This document shows positions 8,954-17,466 of a DNA stretch of 64,000 nucleotides, one piece after another; position 1 is the stretch's first letter, and each line of letters starts with the position of its first letter. The stretch covers positions 1,054,001 to 1,118,000 of the forward strand of contig NZ_CP058952.1 of the NCBI RefSeq assembly GCF_013423785.1, given 5' to 3'. The DNA is from Chitinibacter fontanus (GTDB lineage Bacteria > Pseudomonadota > Gammaproteobacteria > Burkholderiales > Chitinibacteraceae). The translations under genes and the position numbers were made by a program. The notes beneath the pieces are model-generated. The model saw only the letters and a list, made by a program, of their open reading frames with translations. It had not been told where the DNA came from and did not search any database.

Positions 8954-9955
8954 ATGCAACAGAGCCGCATCCATCTTGCCATTGCCGCTGTCGCAACTGC
9001 GATTGCTCTTCCCACCTTCGCGGCTGAACCGATTATCGGCCTGATTACCAAGACAGAAACCAACCCTTTCTTTGTCAAAATGAAAGAAGGTGCCAGCGCT
9101 GAAGCCAAAGCCAAAGGCGCCAAGCTGCTATCTGCCGCAGGTAAAACGGATGGTGATAATGCAGGGCAAGTTACTGCAATCGAAAACATGATTGCCGCTG
9201 GCGCTAAAACCATTCTGATTACTCCAAGCGACTCAAAGGCCATTGTCCCCAGCATTAAAAAAGCACGCGAAAAAGGCGTACTGGTGATTGCACTGGATAG
9301 CCCCACTGAGCCAGCCAATGCAACTGATGCACTGTTTGCCACTGACAACTTCAAAGCTGGCGTTTTAATTGGCAACTACGCCAAAGCCACGATGGCGGGC
9401 AAACCCGCAAAAATCGCCACCTTAGACCTATTTCCAGGACACCCAGTTGGCGCACAACGTCACAACGGCTTTTTGGAAGGTTTTGGCCTCAAATCGCTCG
9501 ATGCTAAAAGCAATGAGTTAGCCAAGCCGGCCGAAGTAGTCTGCATGGCCGATAGCTTTGGCGACCAAGCCAAAGGCCAAACCGCGATGGAAAACTGTTT
9601 GCAGAAGAATCCAGATATCAACGTGGTGTACACCATCAACGAACCAGCAGCTGCTGGTGCGTTTAACGCGCTGAAAAAAGCCGGCAAAGAAAAAGGTGTG
9701 CTGGTGGTATCGGTGGATGGCGGCTGCCAAGGCATTAAAGATGTTGGTGCAGGCAAAATCGCCGCGACCTCACAGCAATACCCACTAAAAATGGCGGCGA
9801 TGGGCGTTGCTGCTGGCGTTGAATATGCCAAAACCGGCAAAAAACCTTCGGGCTACACCGACACTGGCGTAACGCTGATTGCGGCCAAAGCCGTAGCTGG
9901 CGTGGATAGCAAAGACACCAAAACCGGTATGGATTTGTGCTGGGGCAATAAATAA
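8954..9955 (+). CDS. frcB: Sugar ABC transporter substrate-binding protein, FrcB-like
   Basis: The 333-residue periplasmic binding protein starts at ATG 8954 behind AGGAGA, with a signal peptide cut after Phe-Ala-Ala (about residue 24). The mature start PIIGLITKTETNPFF and the two-lobe layout of the RbsB/peripla_BP_4 family are clear. It is first in an operon with permease, ATPase and a PfkB kinase, which matches the Sinorhizobium frc system for fructose and related sugars. The sugar is inferred from that context. An intercistronic hairpin follows. Confidence 0.85.
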   Translation: MQQSRIHLAIAAVATAIALPTFAAEPIIGLITKTETNPFFVKMKEGASAEAKAKGAKLLSAAGKTDGDNAGQVTAIENMIAAGAKTILITPSDSKAIVPSIKKAREKGVLVIALDSPTEPANATDALFATDNFKAGVLIGNYAKATMAGKPAKIATLDLFPGHPVGAQRHNGFLEGFGLKSLDAKSNELAKPAEVVCMADSFGDQAKGQTAMENCLQKNPDINVVYTINEPAAAGAFNALKKAGKEKGVLVVSVDGGCQGIKDVGAGKIAATSQQYPLKMAAMGVAAGVEYAKTGKKPSGYTDTGVTLIAAKAVAGVDSKDTKTGMDLCWGNK

Positions 9956-9968
9956 CACCAGAGCTGTC

Positions 9969-9992
9969 GGGCTCGTCCGCAACGACGAGCCC
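9969..9992 (+). other. Intercistronic hairpin between frcB and frcC
   Basis: GGGCTCGTC and GACGAGCCC form a perfect 9-bp stem around a 6-nt loop, without a strong T-run. Such hairpins after binding-protein genes often protect the upstream message, giving more binding protein than permease. Confidence 0.6.
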
Positions 9993-10054
9993 ATTTCCCG
10001 AATGAGTCAATGCCATTCATTGGCTAGAACTAATGCGTAGTAAGGAGCGGTGTT

Positions 10055-11014
10055 ATGCCGAGCTGGAAAGAACAATTACCGTCGATTGGCACTCTGGGGC
10101 CGTTTATTGCCCTGCTGATCGCTTGCGGCTTCTTTTCGCTGCAAAGTGAGCAGTTTCTCACTGGAGCGAATTTCTCGCTGATTTTGCAACAAGTCATGGT
10201 AGTGGGCCTGATTGCGATCGGCCAAACATTGATTATTCTGACCGCAGGCATCGACTTATCCTGCGGGATGGTGATGGCACTGGGCGGGGTCGTGATGACC
10301 AAAGTGGCCCATGATTACGGCGTTCACCCCGTATTGGCCATTGCTGCCGGCTTTGCCGTTACCGCAGGCTTCGGGCTTATTAATGGCCTCTTAGTCACCC
10401 GGATTAAATTGCCTTCATTTATCGTCACCTTGGGCACGATGAATATTGCGTTTGCGATCACCCAGCTCTATTCGCAATCGCAAACCATTACCGATTTACC
10501 CGCTGGCATGACCTTCCTAGGTACGACCTTTAGCATCGGCCAAACCGAGGTCGCCTATGGCACGGTACTGATGCTGGCCATGTATGGCGCCTCGTGGCTG
10601 TGGCTGCGTGAAACCGCCTCAGGCCGCCATATTTATGCGGTCGGCAATAACCCTGAAGCCACACGCTTGACCGGGATCGCAACCCACAAGGTATTGCTGA
10701 TGGTGTATGTGCTGGCCGGTTTGTGCTACGGGGTAGCGTCCCTTTTGTCGGTAGCTCGCACTGGCGTGGGTGACCCTAATGCGGGTCAAACCGAAAACCT
10801 AGATGCCATTACCGCAGTCGTACTAGGTGGCACCAGCTTATTTGGTGGGCGCGGCATTGTGCTTGGCTCACTCATTGGTGCCATGATTGTGGGGGTATTT
10901 CGCAACGGGCTAACACTGATGGGGGTTTCATCGGTATACCAGATCTTAATCACCGGTATTTTGGTCATTCTTGCTGTTGCTACCGACCAACTTTCCCGTA
11001 AAGGAGGCCGCTAA
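10055..11014 (+). CDS. frcC: Sugar ABC transporter permease, FrcC/RbsC-like
   Basis: The 319-residue protein has about nine membrane helices and the BPD_transp_2 family signature around GQTLIILTAGIDLSCG (about residues 58-73), GNNPEATRLTGI, and GGTSLFGGRG near residue 265. It forms the membrane channel of the importer. AAGGAG precedes the ATG. The ATPase gene begins just after its stop, behind AAGGAGG. A 49-bp GGGTAT/ATACCA dyad lies in its 3' part. Confidence 0.9.
   Translation: MPSWKEQLPSIGTLGPFIALLIACGFFSLQSEQFLTGANFSLILQQVMVVGLIAIGQTLIILTAGIDLSCGMVMALGGVVMTKVAHDYGVHPVLAIAAGFAVTAGFGLINGLLVTRIKLPSFIVTLGTMNIAFAITQLYSQSQTITDLPAGMTFLGTTFSIGQTEVAYGTVLMLAMYGASWLWLRETASGRHIYAVGNNPEATRLTGIATHKVLLMVYVLAGLCYGVASLLSVARTGVGDPNAGQTENLDAITAVVLGGTSLFGGRGIVLGSLIGAMIVGVFRNGLTLMGVSSVYQILITGILVILAVATDQLSRKGGR
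10893..10941. repeat. 49-bp dyad GGGTAT-N37-ATACCA (11/12)
   Basis: It lies inside the frcC coding region, near the 3' end. Confidence 0.65.
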
Positions 11015-11015
11015 C

Positions 11016-11852
11016 ATGAGCCAAGCAACTGAACTTGAAATCAACGCTCGGGCACTAACACAAGACACTCGCCCTTTAGTATTACAGGCCAAAGGGCTGG
11101 TAAAACGCTACGGTCAAGTGACCGCACTGGATGGCGCTGATTTTGAATTGCGCGCCGGAGAAATCATGGCGGTGATTGGTGATAATGGCGCGGGCAAATC
11201 ATCACTGATTAAAGCCCTATCAGGGGCAATCGAGCCCGATAGCGGCGAGATTTTACTTGATGGGCAAGCAGTTCACTTCAAAAGCCCAATCGACGCACGT
11301 CGCGCAGGTATTGAAACGGTGTATCAGGATTTAGCCGTCGCACCTGCAATGACCATTGCCGAAAACCTGTTTCTGGGGCGTGAGATTCGCCGGGATAATT
11401 TGCTGGGTCAATGGTTTGGTGCGCTGGATAAAAAACGCATGCTCAAAGACAGCATCGCGTACATGCAAGAGCTAAAAATTGGCATTCGCTCAATGGGGCA
11501 AGCTGTTGAAACCTTATCAGGTGGCCAGCGCCAAGGCGTGGCAGTTGCCCGTGCGGCGGCATTTGCCCGTCATGTGGTGATCATGGACGAGCCAACTGCA
11601 GCACTGGGTGTCAAGGAAGGCAATATGGTGCTAGAGCTCATCCGCAACGTCCGTGATCGCGGCTTACCGGTCGTGCTGATTAGCCACAATATGCCGCACG
11701 TTTTCGAGATCGCAGACCGTATTCACGTTGCCCGTCTAGGGCGTCGCGCCGCAATCCTCAACCCCAAAGCCATCACGATGAGTGATGCTGTAGCAGTCAT
11801 GACCGGCGCGATGAAACCTGAAGACATCCCAGCTCACTGGCTTGCCAATTAA
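11016..11852 (+). CDS. frcA: Sugar ABC transporter ATP-binding protein, FrcA-like
   Basis: The 278-residue protein has a single ATPase domain: Walker A GDNGAGKS (about residues 63-70), signature LSGGQRQGVAVA, and Walker B HVVIMDEPTA. Many relatives in the RbsA family carry two ATPase domains; the one-domain form is the FrcA type. Start ATG 11016 follows the permease stop by 1 nt with AAGGAGG upstream. It energises uptake together with FrcB and FrcC. Confidence 0.9.
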   Translation: MSQATELEINARALTQDTRPLVLQAKGLVKRYGQVTALDGADFELRAGEIMAVIGDNGAGKSSLIKALSGAIEPDSGEILLDGQAVHFKSPIDARRAGIETVYQDLAVAPAMTIAENLFLGREIRRDNLLGQWFGALDKKRMLKDSIAYMQELKIGIRSMGQAVETLSGGQRQGVAVARAAAFARHVVIMDEPTAALGVKEGNMVLELIRNVRDRGLPVVLISHNMPHVFEIADRIHVARLGRRAAILNPKAITMSDAVAVMTGAMKPEDIPAHWLAN

Positions 11853-11884
11853 ACCACTTACCGCAATTTGCAAAGGATATCGCC

Positions 11885-12340
11885 ATGCTAAAAGGGATTG
11901 ACCCTCTTCTCACCCCTGATTTACTCAAGGTGCTGGCCGAAATGGGGCATGGCGATGAAATAGTCATCGCCGACGCCAACTTCACCGCCGCCTCACTGGC
12001 CGCAGATAAACCACTACTCCACTTGGCCGGCGCAGGTGTCGCCCGTGCTGTCGAGGCGGTATTGAGCTTATTGCCAATTGATCAGGATGTGGCTCAGCCC
12101 ATTGCTTATATGCAGGTAAGTCATCAACCCGAAGGTTGGCGCAGTGCCTTGCAGCGCCATGTCATTCAATCAATGGCGGAACAAGGGCACGCTCAAGAAA
12201 ACCAAGTCGCAGCGGTGGAACGATTTGCTTTCTATGATCGCGTCAAGCAAGCTTACGCGATTGTTTTAACCAGCGAATTACAGCCGTATGGCAACTTCAT
12301 CCTCAAAAAAGGGGTTATCTGTGAACCGCTCGCCGGATAA
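11885..12340 (+). CDS. RbsD/FucU family protein (sugar mutarotase-like)
   Basis: The 151-residue protein shows the RbsD/FucU core: MLKGIDPLLTPDLLKVLAEMGHGDEI at the N-terminus, with His22 and Asp26 in the conserved GHGDEIVIADANF stretch, and a C-terminal AIVLTSELQPYGNFIL. Family members interconvert sugar anomers so that imported sugar suits the downstream kinase. Its place between the ABC importer and the kinase genes fits that role. The regulator gene start overlaps its 3' end. Confidence 0.85.
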   Translation: MLKGIDPLLTPDLLKVLAEMGHGDEIVIADANFTAASLAADKPLLHLAGAGVARAVEAVLSLLPIDQDVAQPIAYMQVSHQPEGWRSALQRHVIQSMAEQGHAQENQVAAVERFAFYDRVKQAYAIVLTSELQPYGNFILKKGVICEPLAG

Positions 12341-13561
12341 ACACCTTACCGATTCTGCGTCCAAGGCTCCTAAGCTCAAGCCAAGGGGCTCTTCACAAGA
12401 CGGGTTACGGCAATACAACGAACGCGTGGTGTTGCAAGCGATCCGCCTCAATGGGCGCTTACCGGGAGCGGAAATCGCACGGCTAACCAAACTCACCGCG
12501 CAATCGATTTCTATGATCACGAAGCGTCTGCTCGAAGATGAATTATTGATCAAAGAAACCCCGCAGCGCGGTAAAGTTGGCCAGCCTTCTGTGCCACTAG
12601 CGCTCAATCCAGATGGCGCGTATGCCATTGGGGTCAAAATTGGCCGTCGCAGCCTTGATGTGCTGCTAGTTGATTTCACGGGCGCGGTACGGCAACGCTG
12701 GGATCTGCATTACGATTTTGCTGCGCCAGATCGCGTCCTTGCCCATATTGCGGAGTGCCTTGGCAAGATCAAACAACTGCTTGGGGCTACACACTGGGCA
12801 CGTATTCAGGGTATCGGGATTGCCGCACCACTGAATATGGGGGCTGGCAGCAATTACTAGGCTTAGATAGCGATATCGTAGCGCAGTGGGCTAGCTTTCA
12901 ATTGGAAGACGAATTAGCGAACTTATCGGGCTTGCCCGTCCAATCCATCAAAGACACCTCTGCGGCCTGCGTCGCTGAGCTAGTCGCTGGTCGCGGGCGA
13001 GATATTCGCAACTTTGTGTATATCTTTGTTGATACCTTTATTGGTGGTGGCCTGGTACTCGATAGCCACCTGCATTTAGGTCAGCATGGTAATGCCGGCG
13101 CCGTGGGATCTTTGCCAATGGGGATGTCAAAGCAAGGTAGCAACGGCGCACAATTGCTCAATATTGCCTCGATGTATCAACTCGAAAATCGCTATATTGC
13201 TGCGGGTTTGGATGGCAAAGCTACCAGCGATGAGCGCAGCACCAGCGATGCATACTGGCTCCATACTCAGGCCTGGCTGGATGAAGCAGCGCCTGCGATT
13301 GCGCTGGCCTTGCTCAATACAGCATGCTTATTGGACCTAGAAGGCGTGATTTTAGATGGTTGTTTTTCACGCCAACTGCAGCAACACTTGATTCTGAGCG
13401 TACGCAATGCCATGGATGAGCTCAACTGGGAGGGGGTTACTCCACCGCAGATTTTACCCGGCGCAATTGGCTCCGATGCGCGAGCCTTAGGCGGTGGGCT
13501 TTTGCCGCTCTATGCCAATTTTGCACCCGATCGGGATTTGTTTCTCAAGCTCGATTATTAA
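12321..13561 (+). pseudogene. ROK family transcriptional regulator (FrcR-like), frameshifted
   Basis: Two overlapping frames make one ROK regulator. The first (GTG 12321, or ATG 12288) has a winged helix-turn-helix (about residues 30-85) and the first ROK half up to AAPLNM. The second continues from GGWQQLLG to a normal C-terminus ending FAPDRDLFLKLDY. The break lies in a run of five G at 12839-12843; one more G would restore a continuous frame matching the adjacent paralog. Either a sequencing slip or a real inactivation is possible. The usual ROK zinc motif CxCGxxGC is absent. If intact, it would repress the sugar operon. Confidence 0.75.
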
Positions 13562-13576
13562 GCACGGGAAATACTC

Positions 13577-14692
13577 ATGACACCACCTAAGCAGTCATCC
13601 CTTCAACCTAGCCAGCTCAGCACTGATCAAGAAGCCGAGCTTCTCCGAACCCGTGATATATCTTGGGCCAATAAAGTCGGAACACCAAGCTGGAAACTGG
13701 CTCGTGGCATGGCAAAACTAGGTCGACTGAGTTTGAATCCATCTGACTCGCATGCAATTGGCATCGAAATTGGGCGGCACAGCATGCTGGTGCTACTGAT
13801 CGATTTCACTGGCTTCATTTGTGGTCGCTGGCACTATACTTATGAGTTTGCCCAACCTCATATTGTGCTTGAGCACATTGCAACGACGCTCAAACTTATA
13901 GCCACGCATTTACCTGAAAAACACTCGAATGGACTGCAAGGAATAGGCATCGCCATGCCACTCAATATGGATGGCTGGCAACAGTTATTGGGGCGCCACA
14001 ACAGCGATGCACATCAATACTGGGTTGATATTAATTTAGCCGATGAAATTCAACAGCAAACCGGCTTGCCGGTACAGGTAATCAAAGATACCTCAGCCGC
14101 ATGTATTGCTGAGCTCGTTCTTGGACATGGACAAGAGCACGGCGACTTCTTTTACCTTTTTTTTGACACATTTATCGGTGGCGGACTGGTAATCAACCAG
14201 CACTTACATTTGGGCTTGCACGGAAATGCCGGTGCGTTTGGCTCGTTTCCCGTCAAAATGAGTAATGCAGAAAAGCCCATACAATTATTGGATATTGCGT
14301 CACTCCACCAACTAGAACAACGCTATATCGATGCACAGCTAGATCCACAAGCCGCACATGATCAACGCAGCATGCAAATGCCCTTTTTATCGCACACTCA
14401 AGCATGGATTAACGAGGCCGCACCTGCCATTGCGCAAGCATTACTTCACGCAACTTGGCTACTTGATTTAGGCATTGGAATTATTGATGGCTGTTGTGCG
14501 CGTACTCTGCAAGGCGCGGTAATCGACGTAATTAATCAACATTTACAGCAATCAAACTGGGAAGGCATCATGCCACCGCGTCTAATGCTTGGCTCTATCG
14601 GAGAAGACGCCTGCGCACTGGGTAGTGCTCTGTTGCCCTTGTACGCCAACTACGCCCCTGAGCGTGATTTATTTTTAAAATCTGTAATTTAA
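13577..14692 (+). CDS. ROK-like protein lacking the DNA-binding domain
   Basis: The 371-residue protein aligns with the preceding ROK regulator from AIGIEIGRHS onward (about residue 58 to the end), including IKDTSAACIAEL and FFDTFIGGGL. It has no winged helix at the N-terminus. Instead residues 28-50 (SWANKVGTPSWKLARGMAKL) resemble the N-terminal part of the next gene's PfkB kinase (WVSKVGGSTWNVARVMAKLG). The ROK kinase zinc motif is missing too, so neither a normal repressor nor a normal kinase is predicted. It looks like a duplicated regulator whose 5' end was replaced by recombination. Confidence 0.8.
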   Translation: MTPPKQSSLQPSQLSTDQEAELLRTRDISWANKVGTPSWKLARGMAKLGRLSLNPSDSHAIGIEIGRHSMLVLLIDFTGFICGRWHYTYEFAQPHIVLEHIATTLKLIATHLPEKHSNGLQGIGIAMPLNMDGWQQLLGRHNSDAHQYWVDINLADEIQQQTGLPVQVIKDTSAACIAELVLGHGQEHGDFFYLFFDTFIGGGLVINQHLHLGLHGNAGAFGSFPVKMSNAEKPIQLLDIASLHQLEQRYIDAQLDPQAAHDQRSMQMPFLSHTQAWINEAAPAIAQALLHATWLLDLGIGIIDGCCARTLQGAVIDVINQHLQQSNWEGIMPPRLMLGSIGEDACALGSALLPLYANYAPERDLFLKSVI

Positions 14693-14710
14693 ATTTGTAA
14701 GGCATACATC

Positions 14711-15631
14711 ATGACATCCCATCAGCCAGCCTCATTCCCAAGTTTTGTCGCCGCCGGTGAAGCGCTCACCGATATGATTCGCCTCCAAGGAGATCAATGG
14801 GTTAGCAAAGTTGGGGGGTCAACTTGGAATGTGGCACGAGTGATGGCCAAGCTGGGGCAATCAAGCGCCTTTGCTGGCGCAATTAGTCAAGATTGTTTCG
14901 GCCACGATTTGTATGCCGCCAGTGAAGCGGCCGGCTTGGATTTACGTTTTTTGCAGCAACTCAATTTCGCGCCCTTGCTTGCTATGGTGCACTCGACCAA
15001 CCCACCCCGGTATTTCTTTGTCGGCGAAAATGCGGCCGACCTCCATTTCGCAGCCGCGAAGCTACCAGAGGGCTGGAAGAATGCCGTACAGTGGGTACAT
15101 TTTGGCGGCATTAGCCTCGCCAGAGAGCCCTTGGCGGCAAATCTGTTGACACTAGCGCGTGAATTAAAATCGTTGGGCGTAAAAATCAGCTACGACCCGA
15201 ATTTCCGAATTTTAATGACAGAGCAATATGATGCAATGTTGCTCGAAATGACAAAGCTAGCCGACGTGATCAAAGTATCGGATGAAGATTTAGTGGGCTT
15301 ATTCCGCCATGATGATCTAGAGCGATCAATCAGCACACTGCGTAATTGGAACCCAGCGGCGATGATTTTATACACCCGTGGTGCGCAGGGTGCCAGCTTA
15401 TACCGCAATCAAGAACTAGTCAGCGAGCCAGCACTACGCATTAACGTAGCTGATACGGTAGGTGCCGGTGACGCCTCTATGGGCGGATTGATTTTCAGCC
15501 TGCTAAATCACCCTGAGCGCACCAGTCAGCAGCATCTGCATTTTGCGATTGCCAGTGGCGCTGCGGCCTGCTTACACGCAGGAGCAACCCCACCTACATT
15601 GCATGCGGTAAATACACTATACGCACGCTAA
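14711..15631 (+). CDS. PfkB family carbohydrate kinase (fructokinase-like)
   Basis: The 306-residue protein has the PfkB fold: an N-terminal substrate segment KVGGSTWNVARVMAKLG, a middle region KISYDPNFR, and the C-terminal signature DTVGAGDASMGGL with the catalytic Asp (about residue 255). It would phosphorylate the sugar imported by the FrcBCA-type system, probably fructose. It is last in the operon, 18 nt after the ROK-like gene. It is convergent with the orphan binding protein with only 12 bp between. Confidence 0.88.
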   Translation: MTSHQPASFPSFVAAGEALTDMIRLQGDQWVSKVGGSTWNVARVMAKLGQSSAFAGAISQDCFGHDLYAASEAAGLDLRFLQQLNFAPLLAMVHSTNPPRYFFVGENAADLHFAAAKLPEGWKNAVQWVHFGGISLAREPLAANLLTLARELKSLGVKISYDPNFRILMTEQYDAMLLEMTKLADVIKVSDEDLVGLFRHDDLERSISTLRNWNPAAMILYTRGAQGASLYRNQELVSEPALRINVADTVGAGDASMGGLIFSLLNHPERTSQQHLHFAIASGAAACLHAGATPPTLHAVNTLYAR

Positions 15632-15643
15632 TCCAATCGCAAG

Positions 15644-16615
15644 CTATGGTCGGGCAGCATCCCAAGCCTGAAAGCCGCTGGCATTATCTTTGGTAACCAA
15701 GGTAGTACTTAGCAGCACCAATTCTGGGCTGGGAGCGGCTCCTTGGTGCTGCTCCAAAGCCAATTCGACGGCCTTGCGCCCCATGGTTTCAGGAGACTGC
15801 GCAGCACTGACCTGCAGCTGAGACCCCGTAGCTATCAGTTTGACCACCGCTTGTGAACCATCAACCGCACCAATCAACGTTTTAAATTTAGCTTTTTGCA
15901 CCGCCTGTAATACACCAAGCGCTTGTCGATCATTAATTGCAAACACAGCATCTAGCTCACCGTGTGAATTAATTGATTTACGCATGGCGGCATGGCCTCC
16001 CCATACTGAGCCGTCGCCATTTTCATGATCTGCGACCACCTGCAGATTAGAATAATGCGACCAGGCCTGTTTACAGCCATCGACTCGATCTAGCACCGAT
16101 GAAACCTGCGGGCCACTTTGCACCATCACGCGCCCCTTCCCGCCCAAACTTCGGGCAAGGTAATCACACACGCTAAACCCGGCCTGAATATTATTGGAGA
16201 GTACGGTCTGGCTAGTACCTTGTGCTCGCACATCCATGCCAATCACAATAATGCCTTGCTTTCGGGCCCGCTCTAGTACTTTTTCCATGCCAAACTCTGC
16301 CGAAGCCGATACCAGCAAGACATCTACATGCAAATTGATCAATTCATTAATCTGTTCAATTTGCCGTGCAACACTGTATTCCGCAGCCCGTACCGTAAAC
16401 TTCAGCGTGGGGTTCGTTTGCCTTGCGCGCTCTTGAGCGCCACGGGTCAACGCAACGAAAAAGGGATTACCCAAGCTGGAAACACTCACACCAACATGTT
16501 GCGGCCAAGATGAACCAGACACATCGTTTTTGGACGTTACATCCGCAGCCCTGCTCCACGACATGGCCAGCATCATTCCCAGCGCTACAAACCATACACG
16601 CCATTGTCTGTACAT
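15644..16615 (-). CDS. Orphan periplasmic sugar-binding protein (RbsB/LacI-like fold)
   Basis: The 323-residue protein has a signal peptide (about residues 1-23, ending SRA) and a peripla_BP_4 domain beginning HVGVSVSSLGNPFFVALTRGA, with DVLLVSASAE and FAINDRQALG segments. No permease or ATPase gene accompanies it on its own strand. It may serve the neighbouring importer as a second binding protein, or feed a chemoreceptor or sensor kinase elsewhere. Its sequence differs clearly from FrcB. Confidence 0.82.
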   Translation of the reverse strand: MYRQWRVWFVALGMMLAMSWSRAADVTSKNDVSGSSWPQHVGVSVSSLGNPFFVALTRGAQERARQTNPTLKFTVRAAEYSVARQIEQINELINLHVDVLLVSASAEFGMEKVLERARKQGIIVIGMDVRAQGTSQTVLSNNIQAGFSVCDYLARSLGGKGRVMVQSGPQVSSVLDRVDGCKQAWSHYSNLQVVADHENGDGSVWGGHAAMRKSINSHGELDAVFAINDRQALGVLQAVQKAKFKTLIGAVDGSQAVVKLIATGSQLQVSAAQSPETMGRKAVELALEQHQGAAPSPELVLLSTTLVTKDNASGFQAWDAARP

Positions 16616-16777
16616 GATTGCGCCCCTTATTTCCTTACATCCAGCTCCGAATAAGTCATTTCTAGCCCATTTGTTCGCTTTATGCGTTCAAAGCTGACAA
16701 GAGGTTGAGCAAGCCGCAGACTGCGACCTTGGCACACCAACTCGATCCAATACAGTAAGATCTGGTGCAGAAACGCA

Positions 16778-16809
16778 AAAACCCCGCTAATTTGCATTAG
16801 CGGGGTTTT
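16778..16809 (-). terminator. Intrinsic terminator after tRNA-Met
   Basis: AAAACCCCGCTAAT pairs perfectly with ATTAGCGGGGTTTT around TTGC. On the reverse strand the stem is followed by a run of five T. It lies immediately downstream of the reverse-strand tRNA-Met gene. Confidence 0.85.
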
Positions 16810-16816
16810 ACTTAAC

Positions 16817-16893
16817 TGGTGGCTATGACGGGACTCGAACCTGTGACCCCAGCATTATGAGTGCTGTGCTCTAACCAACTGAGCTACATAGCC
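16817..16893 (-). tRNA. tRNA-Met, elongator (anticodon CAT)
   Basis: On the reverse strand the 77-nt cloverleaf has acceptor arms GGCTATG/CATAGCC, anticodon stem CAGCA/TGCTG with loop CTCATAA, T-loop TTCGAGT and an encoded CCA. The sequence closely follows the E. coli elongator tRNA-Met rather than the initiator, since the acceptor 1-72 pair is G-C. Confidence 0.95.
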
Positions 16894-17007
16894 AAGAGAA
16901 GCAGCATGATAGTAGCGGGATTAATCACTGTCAACCCCTTTTGTATTTTTTCTTTCAATTATGTGCGGGGCTTGTTACCATTAGCCCTTCTCACAGGAGC
17001 CTTAGGT

Positions 17008-17355
17008 ATGCGCAAGTTGCTGTTTTTGTTGCTGGTTACTGTTTCAAGCCTGAGTTTTGCTGCACGTATTTTGCCCAGTGGCAAATTAGCAGAGCTGGAA
17101 GCCTATCAGCCACCGCAAATTAAACTGAGTGGAAAAGTTTACTATACGGCCCCTGCGATCCAAATCCGTGGACTCAACAATACGCTATTAATGCCCGGAC
17201 AGATTGCACAGCTACCTCGGGATTCCGCAGTATGGTTTCAAGTTGAGCCAAATACAGGGTTTGTCTGGCGTATTTGGGTTGTGAGTGCAGCCGAAGCCAA
17301 GGAGTTGGCGCAACGTGAGAAAGACGAAGCAGCCATGCTGAGATCGTCACAATAA
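17008..17355 (+). CDS. Hypothetical exported protein
   Basis: The 115-residue protein starts at ATG 17008 behind AGGAG and has a signal peptide ending near SFAAR (about residue 19). The mature part contains a VYYTAPAIQIRGLNNTLLMPGQI segment, possibly a small beta fold, then VWFQVEPNTGFVWRIWVV, and ends with a charged helix rich in Ala, Glu and Lys. I do not recognise a family. It lies between tRNA-Met (opposite strand) and miaB, with a 49-bp dyad in the gap before miaB. Confidence 0.65.
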   Translation: MRKLLFLLLVTVSSLSFAARILPSGKLAELEAYQPPQIKLSGKVYYTAPAIQIRGLNNTLLMPGQIAQLPRDSAVWFQVEPNTGFVWRIWVVSAAEAKELAQREKDEAAMLRSSQ

Positions 17356-17370
17356 GCACAAACATACCAG

Positions 17371-17419
17371 GGGTATAGACTTAGGCGCAGCTATTTTAAA
17401 TGGCCTTACCCATATACCC
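17371..17419. repeat. 49-bp dyad GGGTAT-N37-ATACCC (12/12)
   Basis: Perfect ends. It lies in the gap between the hypothetical exported protein gene and miaB. Confidence 0.75.
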
Positions 17420-17466
17420 AAAGAATTAGCAATTACCCCTATTTGCATTTAAAAGAAGCACACCTA

